DNA from: QYQL01 sp041674265
GTDB taxonomy: Bacteria > Verrucomicrobiota > Verrucomicrobiia > Chthoniobacterales > Terrimicrobiaceae
DNA length: 64,000 nucleotides
Direction of reading: 5' to 3'
Assembly: GCA_041674265.1 (NCBI GenBank)
Contig: JBAYWC010000001.1
Location: 1 to 64,000 of the forward strand
The translations under genes were made by a program, and so were the position numbers. The notes beneath the pieces were generated by a model that saw only the letters and a list, made by a program, of their open reading frames with translations, did no database searches and had not been told where the DNA came from. Below are positions 17,778 to 26,172 of the stretch, piece after piece (positions within the stretch are counted from its first letter, which is position 1; each line of letters opens with the position of its first letter).

Positions 17778-18691
17778 AACGACACTACGAAGGAATCCTT
17801 GAGAACATGTCCGTGACCCTGGTCATGGGCGGGCCGGGAAAGGAGCGGGAGGTGTCTCTGCGCTCGGGAGCCGCCGTGGCGGGGGCGCTCCGCAAATGCG
17901 GGGCCCGTGTCAACGAGATGGATGTCACCGGGCCTGGGTTCCGGCTTCCGGAGGACACGCGGCTCGTCTTCAATATGATTCACGGCACGTTCGGGGAAGA
18001 CGGGGAACTGCAAGCCCTCCTGGATGGAATCGGCATGGCCTATACCGGCGAGGGAGCCGAGGGCAGCCGGATGGCATTCGACAAAATCGAGACGAAAGTT
18101 TGTTTCGACCGGGCGGGCGTGCCGACCTCGGCATGGAAAATCGTCCATCGCGGAGAGAGTCCGGATTGGAAATTCCCGTGCGTCCTCAAGGCCCCGCGCC
18201 AGGGATCGAGCGTCGGCGTTCACATCCTCCGTTCGCCGGACGAAATCCCCGCCGCCCTGGGCGATTGCTTCCAGTATGGGGAACGGGTTCTCGTCGAGGA
18301 ATTCTTCACCGGCCGCGAGCTGACCATCGGAATCCTGGGCCATCAAGCCCTGCCGGTCGTGGAAATTGTCCCGAACGAGGGATTCTATGATTACGAGCAC
18401 AAATATACGAAAGGGGCCTCGGAATACCATGTGCCCGCGCAACTCGCCCCCGGCGTGACCGAAAACGTGCAAGCCGCCGCGCTGGCCGCGTGCCGGTCGC
18501 TCGCCCTCGAAATCTACTCGCGGGTGGACATCCTTCTGGCTTCCGACGGACGCTTGAATGTCCTCGAAATCAACACGATCCCCGGGATGACGGAAACCAG
18601 CCTTCTCCCGAAGGCCGCCTCGGTTGCGGGGCTCGACTTTCCGGCCCTTTGCGAGGAAATTGCAGGCCTGTCGCTCGCCAGAAAAAAATGA
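17774..18691 (+). CDS. ddl: D-alanine--D-alanine ligase
   Basis: ATP-grasp enzyme making the D-Ala-D-Ala dipeptide for MurF. The 305-residue protein has VTLVMGGPGKEREVSLRSG, FNMIHGTFGEDGELQALLDG, VLKAPRQGSSVGVHIL, VEEFFTGRELTIGILG and the C-terminal NVLEINTIPGMTETSLLPKAA, which carries the magnesium ligands. The first ATG overlaps the murC-murB stop; M12 (MSVTLVMGG) would match the usual family start. It ends overlapping ftsQ. Confidence 0.94.
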   Translation: MKRHYEGILENMSVTLVMGGPGKEREVSLRSGAAVAGALRKCGARVNEMDVTGPGFRLPEDTRLVFNMIHGTFGEDGELQALLDGIGMAYTGEGAEGSRMAFDKIETKVCFDRAGVPTSAWKIVHRGESPDWKFPCVLKAPRQGSSVGVHILRSPDEIPAALGDCFQYGERVLVEEFFTGRELTIGILGHQALPVVEIVPNEGFYDYEHKYTKGASEYHVPAQLAPGVTENVQAAALAACRSLALEIYSRVDILLASDGRLNVLEINTIPGMTETSLLPKAASVAGLDFPALCEEIAGLSLARKK

Positions 18692-19647
18692 TCCGGCACA
18701 CGTCACCCACCGCTCATGGCAACCGCAGGCTCCGCCCGTCGGGGCGCGGCCAGCATTTGCTCAACGTGAAAGTCCGCGCCGTGACCGCCCGCCGGCAGCG
18801 GCGGCAGAAATTGAGTTCCTTTTTCTGGGCGAGTGTCCTGATCGGGGTCGTCTGCCTCGCCGCATGGCTGGGCATTGCCACCGCGCTCGACAAGTTCTTT
18901 TTTTCCAATCCGGACTACACGCTCAAGCGCGTCACCCTGGAGATGGACAGCGTGCTGACCCGCGAAGAGGCGCTCGCGGAGACCGGGATCCGCGAAGGGG
19001 AAAACATTTTCCGGACGGACCTCGCCCATGCGGAAAAATCGCTCCGGGCGATCCCGATGGTTGGCGACGTCTGCATCGAGCGCCACCTCCCGGACCATAT
19101 CTCGATCACCGTGACCGCGCGGGCTCCTGTTGCCTGGGTGGCTCCCCTCGAGAAGGACGCCGATCCTTTCGACCCCGAAAAATCCCTCCTCGTGGACGAA
19201 ACCGGATTTTTGATGAAGCCGCGGATCATCCAGCCGGAGTTTTATCATCTGCCGGTGATTTACGGCGTCCAGAGCGACAACATCCGGGACGGGGAACCGC
19301 TCCACAACGAGGACCTCCACCGCGCGCTCACCCTGCTCGATGAGGTGGCCCGCCACCCCGAATGCCTGCTGAATATCCGCACGATGAATATCTCCAAAGG
19401 GTATTGCATGGACGTGGTGAGCGACAAAAACGCCCGGGTCACATTTTCCACCGAAGATTATTCCGAGCAGCTCGGCCGCCTGCGCCAGCTGCTCGAACAC
19501 TGCCGGGATACCGGACGCGAGCTGGACTCGGTCAATCTCATGGTGCGCCGGAACACGCCGGTCACGTTCGTCATGGCGCCATCCGCCGCGGAAAGGGTCG
19601 CGGGTTCCAATCAACGCACCGCGTCGAGCGGGGGGAGGAAGAACTGA
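18688..19647 (+). CDS. ftsQ: Cell division protein FtsQ/DivIB
   Basis: A 319-residue bitopic protein: a basic N-terminus (RQRRQKL), one membrane span (about 46-66) and a periplasmic POTRA domain whose start is recognisable as the FtsQ pattern YTLKRVTLEMDSVLTREEAL ... GENIFRTDLAHAEKSLRAIP ... VCIERHLPDHISITVTAR. FtsQ recruits FtsB/FtsL and limits septal synthesis. Begins at ATG 18688 overlapping the ddl stop and ends overlapping the ftsA ATG. Confidence 0.9.
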   Translation: MIRHTSPTAHGNRRLRPSGRGQHLLNVKVRAVTARRQRRQKLSSFFWASVLIGVVCLAAWLGIATALDKFFFSNPDYTLKRVTLEMDSVLTREEALAETGIREGENIFRTDLAHAEKSLRAIPMVGDVCIERHLPDHISITVTARAPVAWVAPLEKDADPFDPEKSLLVDETGFLMKPRIIQPEFYHLPVIYGVQSDNIRDGEPLHNEDLHRALTLLDEVARHPECLLNIRTMNISKGYCMDVVSDKNARVTFSTEDYSEQLGRLRQLLEHCRDTGRELDSVNLMVRRNTPVTFVMAPSAAERVAGSNQRTASSGGRKN

Positions 19648-20864
19648 TGGCCCGCGAGGATATTCATGTCGGCCTGGAAATCGGGACGACGAAGGTTTGC
19701 GCCGTGGTGGCGGAGTGCCGCGAGGACGGGGAGATCCGGCTCCTGGGCGTGGGGGAAACCCCCTCGCGCGGAGTCCGCAAGGGGGAGATCGTCGATTTTG
19801 AAAATGCCTCGAACTGTGTCCGCGAGACCCTCTCGGACGCCGAGGAAAAAAGCGACGTGGAGATCAAGAGCGTTTGGCTGGCCGTCACCGGAAGCCACAT
19901 CCACAGTTTCAACAACCGGGGCTCGGCGGCCATCCCCGAGGAGAGCGGCGAAATCACGGAGGAGGAAATCCAGGAGGTCGAATACAAGGCGAAGGAAATC
20001 AGCCTGCCGAAGGAAAATGCCATCCTCCACTCGATCATCCAGCACTACTATGTGGACGGCCAGGAGGGAGTGCTCAATCCGGTCGGGATGCTCGGAAGCC
20101 GGCTGGAGGCCGACTTCCACATCATCCATGGGGTCACGAACCGGATCCAGAATTCGATCCGGTGCGTGAAGGAGTGCCACATCGAGGTCGAAGATGTCGT
20201 CGTGAATTCGCTCGCCTCCGCGCAGGTCGTGCTCGGGCAGCACCAGAAGGAATCGGGCGCCCTGGTCATCGATATCGGCGGCGGAGTCACCGACTACATC
20301 GTGTATCTTGACGGAGCGGTCCGGCAGAGCGGCGTCCTTGCCGTCGGCGGCGACCACATCACCAACGACATCTCGATCGGCCTCCGCATCCCGATCACCC
20401 GCGCCGAGAAACTCAAGATCGAGGAAGGGTCCGCGGTTCTTGGAAAATCCCTCTCCGGCGAAAAAATCGTGCTGAAAAACGACACGGGCTTCTCGGGCAA
20501 GGAAGTCGAGCGCGAAATGTTGAACATGATCATCCACGCCCGCCTCGAGGAACTTTTCATGCTCCTGCGCAAGCGCTTTGCGGGCGAGATCCCCGAGCGT
20601 CTCCTCGGTGCGGGAGTCATGCTCACAGGCGGATGCAGCCTGATCCGCGGGATCCGCGGGATTGCGGAGTCGGTCTTCGACATGCCCGTCCACCTCACGC
20701 GGGCCCAGGCGGTGTCGGGTCCCACCTCCGCGTTCGAGAACCCCCAGTTCTCGACATGCATCGGCCTCGCCAAGTATGCGCAGGCGGTCCGCTCGGAGAT
20801 GCCGGAGGAATCATTTCTGGGTGGTTTCTTCAAGAAAGTGGTGCAAAAATTGCGCCCGTTTTAG
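19647..20864 (+). CDS. ftsA: Cell division protein FtsA
   Basis: Actin-like ATPase that anchors FtsZ to the membrane. The 405-residue protein shows the phosphate-1 loop GLEIGTTKVCAVV, the SHI/1C-type region with VTGSHIHSFNNRG, the phosphate-2 loop LVIDIGGGVTDYIVY, the adenosine-site GAGVMLTGGCSLIRGI, and a C-terminal amphipathic tail GGFFKKVVQKLRPF that fits the membrane-targeting helix. The Shine-Dalgarno GGGAGGAA precedes ATG 19647 by about 9 bases, inside ftsQ. Confidence 0.95.
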   Translation: MAREDIHVGLEIGTTKVCAVVAECREDGEIRLLGVGETPSRGVRKGEIVDFENASNCVRETLSDAEEKSDVEIKSVWLAVTGSHIHSFNNRGSAAIPEESGEITEEEIQEVEYKAKEISLPKENAILHSIIQHYYVDGQEGVLNPVGMLGSRLEADFHIIHGVTNRIQNSIRCVKECHIEVEDVVVNSLASAQVVLGQHQKESGALVIDIGGGVTDYIVYLDGAVRQSGVLAVGGDHITNDISIGLRIPITRAEKLKIEEGSAVLGKSLSGEKIVLKNDTGFSGKEVEREMLNMIIHARLEELFMLLRKRFAGEIPERLLGAGVMLTGGCSLIRGIRGIAESVFDMPVHLTRAQAVSGPTSAFENPQFSTCIGLAKYAQAVRSEMPEESFLGGFFKKVVQKLRPF

Positions 20865-20870
20865 AGCCCC

Positions 20871-22193
20871 ATGATCCCGTTTCCAAAATACCTCGACCGT
20901 TCGCAAACCCCGGTGGTGCGGCTTGTGGGGCTCGGAAACGCGGGGGTCAATCTCGCGGACCGGATCACCATGGCCGGCGTGCCGGGCCTGGAAACCGTGG
21001 CGATCAACTCGGACCAACAATCGCTCTCTTCCTCCGTCTCCCCGGTGAAGGTGTCCCTCGGCCCGCTGACCACGAGGGGGCTGGGAGCCGGGGGCGATCC
21101 GGAAATCGGGCTGGATGCGGCGAAAGAATCGCTCCAGGAAATCGAGGAGGCGCTCGCGGGATCGGACATCGTTTTCCTGTGTGCCGGCCTCGGCGGGGGA
21201 ACCGCCTCGGGCGCGGCGGGCCCGGTTGCCGAAGTGGCGAAACAAACCGGCGCCCTCCTGGTTGCGATTGTCACGACGCCGTTCGGATTCGAGGGGCGCC
21301 GCCGGGCCTCGCAGGCCGCGACGGCCGCGCAGGAGATCTGCGCCCATGCCGACGCGGTGATTCATTTTGAAAACGACCGGATGGCCGAGTTGTCCGCCCC
21401 GAAATCCGGGGTTGCGGAGACCTTTGCGGCCTGCGACGAATTGCTTTGCGGGTGCGTCGCCGCGGTCGCGCGGCTGATTGCCGCCCCCGGTCCGCTGGGC
21501 GTCGGGCTCCCGGACCTTCTTTCCGTTTTGGATGGCGGGAGCGGAGGTTGTCTTTTCGGGACAGGGGCCTCTTCCGGTGACAACCGCGCCCATGAGGCTT
21601 TGGAAGCGGCTTTGAAGAGCCCCCTTTTGGATCGGGGCCGCCTCCTCGATGACGCGGCAAGTGTTCTGGTCCACCTGTCCGGTCCGCCATCGCTTTCGTT
21701 TGCAGAAGTGGGAGCCGTCATGCAGGAGATCGCGCGCCAGGCATCGGAGGGGTCCATGCTTCATCTGGGGGTCAGCGCGTTGCAGGAAAAGAATGCGCCC
21801 GTCGTCGTGACCATTCTTGCCAAGGCCGGAGCGGCGGCCGTCCCCGTTGCGGCACCGGTCGCCCGTTTCCGGCAGGTCCCCCCGCCGGAACGTCCGCCCG
21901 CACCGCGGCCGGTTCCCGTCGAACAAATGCAGCCATCCGAGCTTGTCCCCGCGGAGGAACAGGCTCCGGAGCCCGCTCCCGCCCGTCCGGTTCCGCCGCC
22001 CCAGCGCCCCGCCGCCCCGCAGCCGCGAAACCCGGATCCCGCCCCGAAACCCGCCGCGCCGAAAATCAAGCAGGAAACACTCCAGTTCGAACCGGTCGCC
22101 CGCGGAAGATTCGAGAAGATCGAGCCGACGATCGTGGAGGGCGAGGATCTCGACGTGCCGACATTTCTGCGGCTGAATGTGAAGAAACCCTGA
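20871..22193 (+). CDS. ftsZ: Cell division protein FtsZ, divergent GTPase site
   Basis: Tubulin-like protein forming the division ring. Its place after ftsA, the GLGAGGDPEIG segment, FGFEGRRR and a C-terminal peptide DLDVPTFLRLNVKK (the FtsA-binding tail, after a Pro/Ala-rich linker of about 100 residues) identify the 440-residue product. The active site is unusual. The T1 glycine loop reads GLGNAGVN where GVGGGGxN is usual, the tubulin signature reads GGGTASG (108-114) where GGGTGTG is usual, and in the T7 loop PGPLGVGLPDLLSV the Asn and first Asp of NxDxxD are both Gly (210, 212), leaving only Asp215. Polymer-stimulated GTP hydrolysis may be weak. Confidence 0.88.
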   Translation: MIPFPKYLDRSQTPVVRLVGLGNAGVNLADRITMAGVPGLETVAINSDQQSLSSSVSPVKVSLGPLTTRGLGAGGDPEIGLDAAKESLQEIEEALAGSDIVFLCAGLGGGTASGAAGPVAEVAKQTGALLVAIVTTPFGFEGRRRASQAATAAQEICAHADAVIHFENDRMAELSAPKSGVAETFAACDELLCGCVAAVARLIAAPGPLGVGLPDLLSVLDGGSGGCLFGTGASSGDNRAHEALEAALKSPLLDRGRLLDDAASVLVHLSGPPSLSFAEVGAVMQEIARQASEGSMLHLGVSALQEKNAPVVVTILAKAGAAAVPVAAPVARFRQVPPPERPPAPRPVPVEQMQPSELVPAEEQAPEPAPARPVPPPQRPAAPQPRNPDPAPKPAAPKIKQETLQFEPVARGRFEKIEPTIVEGEDLDVPTFLRLNVKKP

Positions 22194-22922
22194 TCAGTCT
22201 CCCAGGACGGAGGCGATCCGCTCGCAGACGGTTTTCAGGGTTTTGACCCGCGCATACCATTTGAAATTGGCGGGGACGACCGCCCAGGGAGCATGGCCCG
22301 TGTTCGTCTTCTCGAACATGTCCTCCGCGGCTTCGGTGTGCTCGTTCCAATGCCTGCGGTTCCGCCAGTCCTCATCGCTGATCTTCCAGTGCTTGTAGGG
22401 ATCCGCCTCCCGGCGCTTGAATCGTTCGAGTTGCTGGTCCTTGGTGATGTGCAGGAAGACCTTGATGAGAACCGTCCCGCCGTCCGTGAGCGAGCGCTCG
22501 AATTCATTGATCTCGCGGTAGGCGCGCTTCCATTCCTCCTCGGAACAAAATCCCTCGACCCTCTCGACAAGGACCCTCCCATACCAGGAACGGTCGAAGA
22601 TCGCCATCTCCCCACGGGCAGGCAACTTGTTCCAGAACCTCCACATGTAATGGTGCGCGTATTCTTCCGGGGTCGGTTTCACGATCGAATAAACCCTCAC
22701 CAGCCGCGGATCCAGCCGCTCGCCCACCCGCTTGATCGCCCCCCCTTTTCCGGCCGCATCCGGACCCTCCATCACCAGAATCACCGAGTTCTTCCTTTCG
22801 CGCAGTTGGAGCTGCATGTTCAAGAGCTGAAGCTGGTGCTGCTTGAGCTGCTTTTTATAGTCCTCCTGTTCGAGGGATCGGGACTGGTCCAGCCCGTCAA
22901 GTAAAATGCGTTCTTTGGCCAT
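22194..22922 (-). CDS. ppk2: Polyphosphate kinase 2 family protein
   Basis: Transfers phosphate between polyphosphate and nucleotides. The 242-residue single-domain protein has a Walker A loop MEGPDAAGKGGAIKRV, the lid-side IVKPTPEEYAHHYMWRFW, Walker B IFDRSWYGRVLVERVEGF and FLHITKDQQLERFKRRE, the PPK2 hallmarks. Start is MAKERILL at 22922; upstream in-frame residues are unlike the family. Class (I, II or III; ADP, GDP or AMP substrate) cannot be fixed by eye. Its stop and the ftsZ stop abut in the palindrome TGATCA at 22191-22196. Confidence 0.9.
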   Translation of the reverse strand: MAKERILLDGLDQSRSLEQEDYKKQLKQHQLQLLNMQLQLRERKNSVILVMEGPDAAGKGGAIKRVGERLDPRLVRVYSIVKPTPEEYAHHYMWRFWNKLPARGEMAIFDRSWYGRVLVERVEGFCSEEEWKRAYREINEFERSLTDGGTVLIKVFLHITKDQQLERFKRREADPYKHWKISDEDWRNRRHWNEHTEAAEDMFEKTNTGHAPWAVVPANFKWYARVKTLKTVCERIASVLGD

Positions 22923-23280
22923 GCTGCAAGAAAGTTGATCCGCTGATAGCCGGAATTGCCAATCAGGGAAAGCGCGGAAATCGGAAATCCACCGACCAGC
23001 GCAACTGCGCCCGGGTTCCCTCAACCCGAATTCAGCGATTCCTCACGCAGAGGCGCAGGGAGCGCAGGGAAAAGCGGTTTTCGGGCTCAACGAGGGTGTG
23101 CCGGTTTTTGATTGGCGGCCTGCGATTGGATTCATCGTCCGTGGGGATTCCACAATTTTTCGGAGGCCCCGTAAGGCGGCCTATAGCGAGCCACTTTCGC
23201 CGGAGAACATTTCCGGGCGACCCCGGCGTTCGGTCTGACAGGCCCGTCCCAATGACCACGCGAAAACAATTCCGTTGGGG
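22923..23280. other. Intergenic stretch with a degenerate CGCAG-rich repeat
   Basis: No open frame with recognisable similarity. At about 23040-23070 lies a low-complexity tract ACGCAGAGGCGCAGGGAGC followed by GCAGGGA, of the kind that recurs between genes in many environmental bacterial genomes. Nothing else stands out apart from GGGGTTAGCCCC-like pairing over the end of the sulfur-carrier gene at 23278-23290. Confidence 0.4.
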
Positions 23281-23556
23281 CTAACCCCCGGCAATGGCGG
23301 GGACGATGCTGATTTCGTCGCCGTCTTTGACGGGCGTGGCCTTTTCTTCGAGGAAGCGGATGTCCTCGTCATTGACGAAGATGTTCACGAAGCGGCGGAC
23401 ATTGCCCCGGTCGTCGCAGATCCGCTCGAAGAGACCGGGGAAGGCTTTGTCGAGGTTGGAGAGAATCTCGCCGATATTGGCTCCCTCGGCGGGGACGACC
23501 TCCTGATCGTTGGTGAGTTTGCGGAGTGGCGCGGGGATGCGGACTTGGATGTTCAT
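23281..23556 (-). CDS. ThiS/MoaD-family sulfur carrier protein
   Basis: A 91-residue ubiquitin-like protein beginning MNIQVRIPAPLRKLT and ending in the exposed diglycine IVPAIAGG. In this family the C-terminal Gly is adenylated by an E1-like enzyme and converted to a thiocarboxylate that donates sulfur. It lies 69 bases downstream of the threonine-synthase-like gene on the same strand, and the SAM riboswitch upstream should control both. That context argues against molybdopterin or thiamine synthesis and for an amino-acid sulfur donor such as the CysO type. No E1 or JAMM protease gene is in the window. Confidence 0.85.
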   Translation of the reverse strand: MNIQVRIPAPLRKLTNDQEVVPAEGANIGEILSNLDKAFPGLFERICDDRGNVRRFVNIFVNDEDIRFLEEKATPVKDGDEISIVPAIAGG

Positions 23557-23606
23557 GAAGTATTAAGTGTTAAGTGGTCGGAATGGATGCAGCTTGCGAT
23601 TTCGGC

Positions 23607-23641
23607 GAGCCTTAAGCCTTAATACTTAAACCTTAAGGCTC
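23607..23641. repeat. Short inverted repeat at the 3' end of the ThrC-like gene
   Basis: GAGCCTTAAG (23607-23616) and CTTAAGGCTC (23632-23641) are exact reverse complements across a 15-base TTAA-rich loop, spanning the last codons of the ThrC-like gene and the gap before the carrier gene. No T-run follows, so it may be an mRNA processing or differential-expression hairpin rather than a terminator. Confidence 0.45.
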
Positions 23642-24897
23642 TCCGCGACAGCAGGGTCTTGGGCGATGAGGGCCTCGAACTCGCGGAGGCTGGGGTTGAT
23701 GAGGCGCGGTTCCCCGCATTGTCCGTGGATCGCCTCCTGGGTCTTGAGACCGTGGCCGGTGATGCAGAGCACGGTGCTCTCGTCGCGCGGGATTTTTCCG
23801 GATTCGATCAGTTTTTTTGCGCATGCGACGGTGACCCCGCCGGCGGTCTCCGCGAAAATCCCGGCATGCTCGGCGAGCAGGCGGATGCCTTCGACGACTT
23901 CGACATCGGTGCAATCCTCGGCGCTGCCGCCTGTTTCCTGCATCGTGCGGAGCGCGTAGTAGCCGTCGGCGGGGGTTCCGATCGCCAGCGATTTCACGAT
24001 GGTCTGCGGATTCGGGACCGGCTTGACGATGTCGGTCGCTTTTTTTTGCGCGGCAGAGATCGGCGAGCAGCCGGTGGCTTGGGCTCCGTGAACCGCGCTG
24101 GCGGTTTCGTCCAGGATGCCCACCCGGACGAATTCCTTGTAGGCCTTGTGGATTTTGGTCAACAGGGATCCGCTGGCCATGGGAACGACCGTGTGGCGGG
24201 GAAGTTTCCAGCCGAGTTGCTCGGCGATTTCGAAGCCCATGCTTTTCGACCCCTCGGCGTAGTAGGGACGCAGGTTCACGTTGACAAATCCCCAGCCGTA
24301 TTTGCCGGCGATTTCGGAACAAAGCCGGTTCACCTGGTCGTAGGCACCATGAATGCCGATGACCTGGGTGCCATAGACGAGCGATCCCACGACCTTGCTT
24401 TTTTCCAGGTCGGCGGGAATGAGGACATAACTGGTCAGGCCTGCGGCGGCAGCGTTCGCCGCGACCGAATTCGCGAGGTTTCCCGTCGAGGCGCACGCCA
24501 CGATCTTGAAGCCGAGTTCGCGGGCACGGCTCAACGCCACGGAAACCACGCGGTCTTTGAACGACAACGTCGGGTAATTGACCGTATCGTTTTTTATGTA
24601 GAGTTCCTCGACGCCGAGTTTCGCGGCCAGGCGGTCGGCTTGGACCAGCGGGGTGAATCCGACCTGTGCGCCCACGGTCGGCCGGGCGTCGATCGGAAGC
24701 AATTCGCGGTAGCGCCACATCGTTTGCGGCCGCGAGGAAATGATGTCGCGGCTGATGTTTCTGGAGATCAGGTCGTAATCGTAGGCCGCCTCGAGGGGGC
24801 CGAAATCAAATTCGCAAATGTGGATCGCTTCCTTCGGGTAGAGGCGTCCGCATTCCCGGCACTTCAGGTTGGAAAAATAGGTTTGTTGCTCGCTCAT
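23626..24897 (-). CDS. thrC: Threonine synthase-like PLP enzyme under SAM riboswitch control
   Basis: A fold-type II PLP enzyme of the ThrC family, which converts O-phosphohomoserine to threonine. The 423-residue product has an N-terminal zinc-ribbon-like part (C13, C16, C28; the usual fourth Cys is replaced in CEFDFGPLE), the PLP lysine in LSFKDRVVS (K114), the phosphate-binding STGNLANS and the C-terminal CITGHGLKT. Start is MSEQQTYF at 24897; the open frame continues upstream but enters the riboswitch region. A SAM-I riboswitch lies just upstream and a sulfur-carrier gene downstream. So the enzyme could instead make homocysteine from phosphohomoserine and carrier-bound sulfide. That is inference; plain threonine synthase remains possible. 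Confidence 0.85.
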   Translation of the reverse strand: MSEQQTYFSNLKCRECGRLYPKEAIHICEFDFGPLEAAYDYDLISRNISRDIISSRPQTMWRYRELLPIDARPTVGAQVGFTPLVQADRLAAKLGVEELYIKNDTVNYPTLSFKDRVVSVALSRARELGFKIVACASTGNLANSVAANAAAAGLTSYVLIPADLEKSKVVGSLVYGTQVIGIHGAYDQVNRLCSEIAGKYGWGFVNVNLRPYYAEGSKSMGFEIAEQLGWKLPRHTVVPMASGSLLTKIHKAYKEFVRVGILDETASAVHGAQATGCSPISAAQKKATDIVKPVPNPQTIVKSLAIGTPADGYYALRTMQETGGSAEDCTDVEVVEGIRLLAEHAGIFAETAGGVTVACAKKLIESGKIPRDESTVLCITGHGLKTQEAIHGQCGEPRLINPSLREFEALIAQDPAVAESLKV

Positions 24898-24961
24898 GGT
24901 CGGTCTGTCCTGTCGAGAGCGGACGAAGAAACGGGCCGGTTCGCGCCAAGGAACCGACACA

Positions 24962-25117
24962 CCTCATCTTTTCCCCGGATATTCGCTTTTGCGAAAATCC
25001 GGAGCTGGATTTGGCACCTGGACCTGGAAGTTTCCGCCTGCATCAAACAGGCGGTCATTCCCAGCGGTTGCCGTGGCTTCACAGGGCCAGTCCCTCTGCC
25101 ACTCTCGATAAGATTGC
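24962..25117 (-). promoter_or_regulatory. SAM-I (S-box) riboswitch
   Basis: Read on the minus strand the leader has the SAM-I core in order: P1 strand CTTATCGAGAGTGG (from 25112), AGAGGGACTGGCCC, TGAAGCCACGGCAACC, a P3 hairpin CCGCCTG/CAGGCGG with a 7-base loop, GGTGCCAAATCCAGC, a P4 hairpin GGATTTTCGC-AAAA-GCGAATATCC, and the closing AAGATGAGG at 24970-24962. All the invariant blocks are present and properly spaced. It ends about 65 bases before the ATG at 24897. The stretch between holds a CGGTTC/GAACCG hairpin but no strong T-run, so control may be at translation. SAM-I riboswitches turn off methionine and sulfur genes when SAM is plentiful. Confidence 0.94.
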
Positions 25118-25121
25118 GGAG

Positions 25122-25149
25122 ATCATCGCAAGGAATTGATTTCCGTCAA
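25122..25149 (-). promoter_or_regulatory. Sigma-70-type promoter for the riboswitch operon
   Basis: On the minus strand TTGACG (25149-25144) is followed after 16 bases by GATGAT (25127-25122). Transcription would begin a few bases before the riboswitch P1 stem at about 25115, which fits a riboswitch leader with almost no 5' extension. Confidence 0.6.
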
Positions 25150-25199
25150 GGGAAAATCCCCGATAGAAATAAAAGTATATCTAATCTTCCCATCCGCTT

Positions 25200-25485
25200 G
25201 GGGCCTTGGAGGTGACGAGGTCGAAGGCGCGGGCGGTGGTTGTCCGCGTTGAGGTGCTCCAGGAAGTTGCAGGTCGAGGTGCGTTTGTTGGTCTTCTTTT
25301 TTTCCTGGCTCCAGGGAATGGCGAAGCTGACGACAACCCGGCGGAACATTCCCAGAACCAGGGCAGCGCTGGGGTTTCGCGCCCGTGAGCGAGAATGCGG
25401 CCAGATCCCGTTGCCCGTGCGCCACTCCGGCAAAGCTGGCTATGGCAATGAGAGCAAGCATCCCCGCCACCGCATGTTGCCCCAA
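25200..25485 (-). pseudogene. Possible transposase remnant, internally deleted and frameshifted
   Basis: One minus-strand frame (about 25482-25390) reads GQHAVAGMLALIAIASFAGV then AHGQRDLAAFS, resembling the start of ISAs1-type transposases (HPL-x-A-x-LAL-x-x-x-A-x-LAGA). A second frame (about 25367-25224) reads SAALVLGMFRRVVVSFAIPW and KTNKRTSTCNFLEHLNADN, like the basic C-terminus of a DDE transposase. The catalytic middle is missing, and the two ends are in different frames. No terminal inverted repeats were identified. The family name is tentative. Confidence 0.35.
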
Positions 25486-25780
25486 ATTACCAGAACTTGA
25501 CCAATCTATCCCGCGCGGTCTCCGCCGGTGAAAACTGGATGCTCCAGAACGCTCTATCCGACAGGCAAGCGGTTCGCGAGGTTGGCTGCTGTTCAGCACC
25601 TTTTCGGGAACGTGGCAGTCCGGGAAGCCGCCGACTTTTACCGCCTGGATCCCATCGCGCTTTGGGAATAATGCTTTGCGGGGAATTTTTCCTTCCCGTC
25701 AAATCCCATTCCGGCCACAGCATCACGCCGCCATTCTTGCGCGAAATTCGCGCGCAGGATGACCGCCGCGGGCCGCTTGC

Positions 25781-26005
25781 GTGTCGGGCGAGGCGTTGAC
25801 CCCGCCGCCACGATCATCGCGATGGCGGCCCCCTCACGGAAATAAGACTTTCGGGGATTATTGCCGGAAGAAGTGGGGGATGACCGACGGGGTTGCTCGG
25901 CGCCTGATCCGAAGCTCGGAAGCAATGCAGAACGTCAAAACCGTGCCCACGGGCACACTTCCTGCAACCGAGCGCCAAGCCCGCCCCCTCACAAGGCTCC
26001 CTGTC
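25781..26005 (+). pseudogene. Fragment of a plasmid/ICE-type DNA-binding protein
   Basis: The peptide KTFGDYCRKKWGMTDGVARR, LIRSSEAMQNVK and LPATERQARPLTRL matches a pattern seen in ParB/KfrA-like accessory proteins of plasmids and integrative elements (FxxYCxxxWGxxxxxAxRLIxAAxVxxN...xExQARPLxxL). It is only about 50 residues long, preceded by unrelated residues and followed by a quick loss of similarity, so it is a relic. It lies in the non-coding gap beside the tmRNA 3' end, a common island integration site. Confidence 0.5.
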
Positions 26006-26172
26006 GACGCCCGGCGTGGCGCGATGGCGAGCAGGAGTCAAGCGGTTTTCCGTGACGTTTCGTGACAAACTTTCCCCAAAAAGACTGAACTTAAAAGAGC
26101 TCGGAGGGAAAAGCCAACCGCCCGCAAAACCTGAACAGGAGTTCCAGAGTATTTTTCGCGAACACGAAAAAC

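Noticed and set aside
23607..23641. A terminator after the ThrC-like gene
   Set aside because: No run of T follows on either strand, and the next gene in the operon begins 70 bases on.
24898..24960. A longer N-terminus for the ThrC-like protein
   Set aside because: The extra codons (MSVPWREPARFF...) lie in the riboswitch expression platform and have no similarity to the family; start at 24897 preferred.
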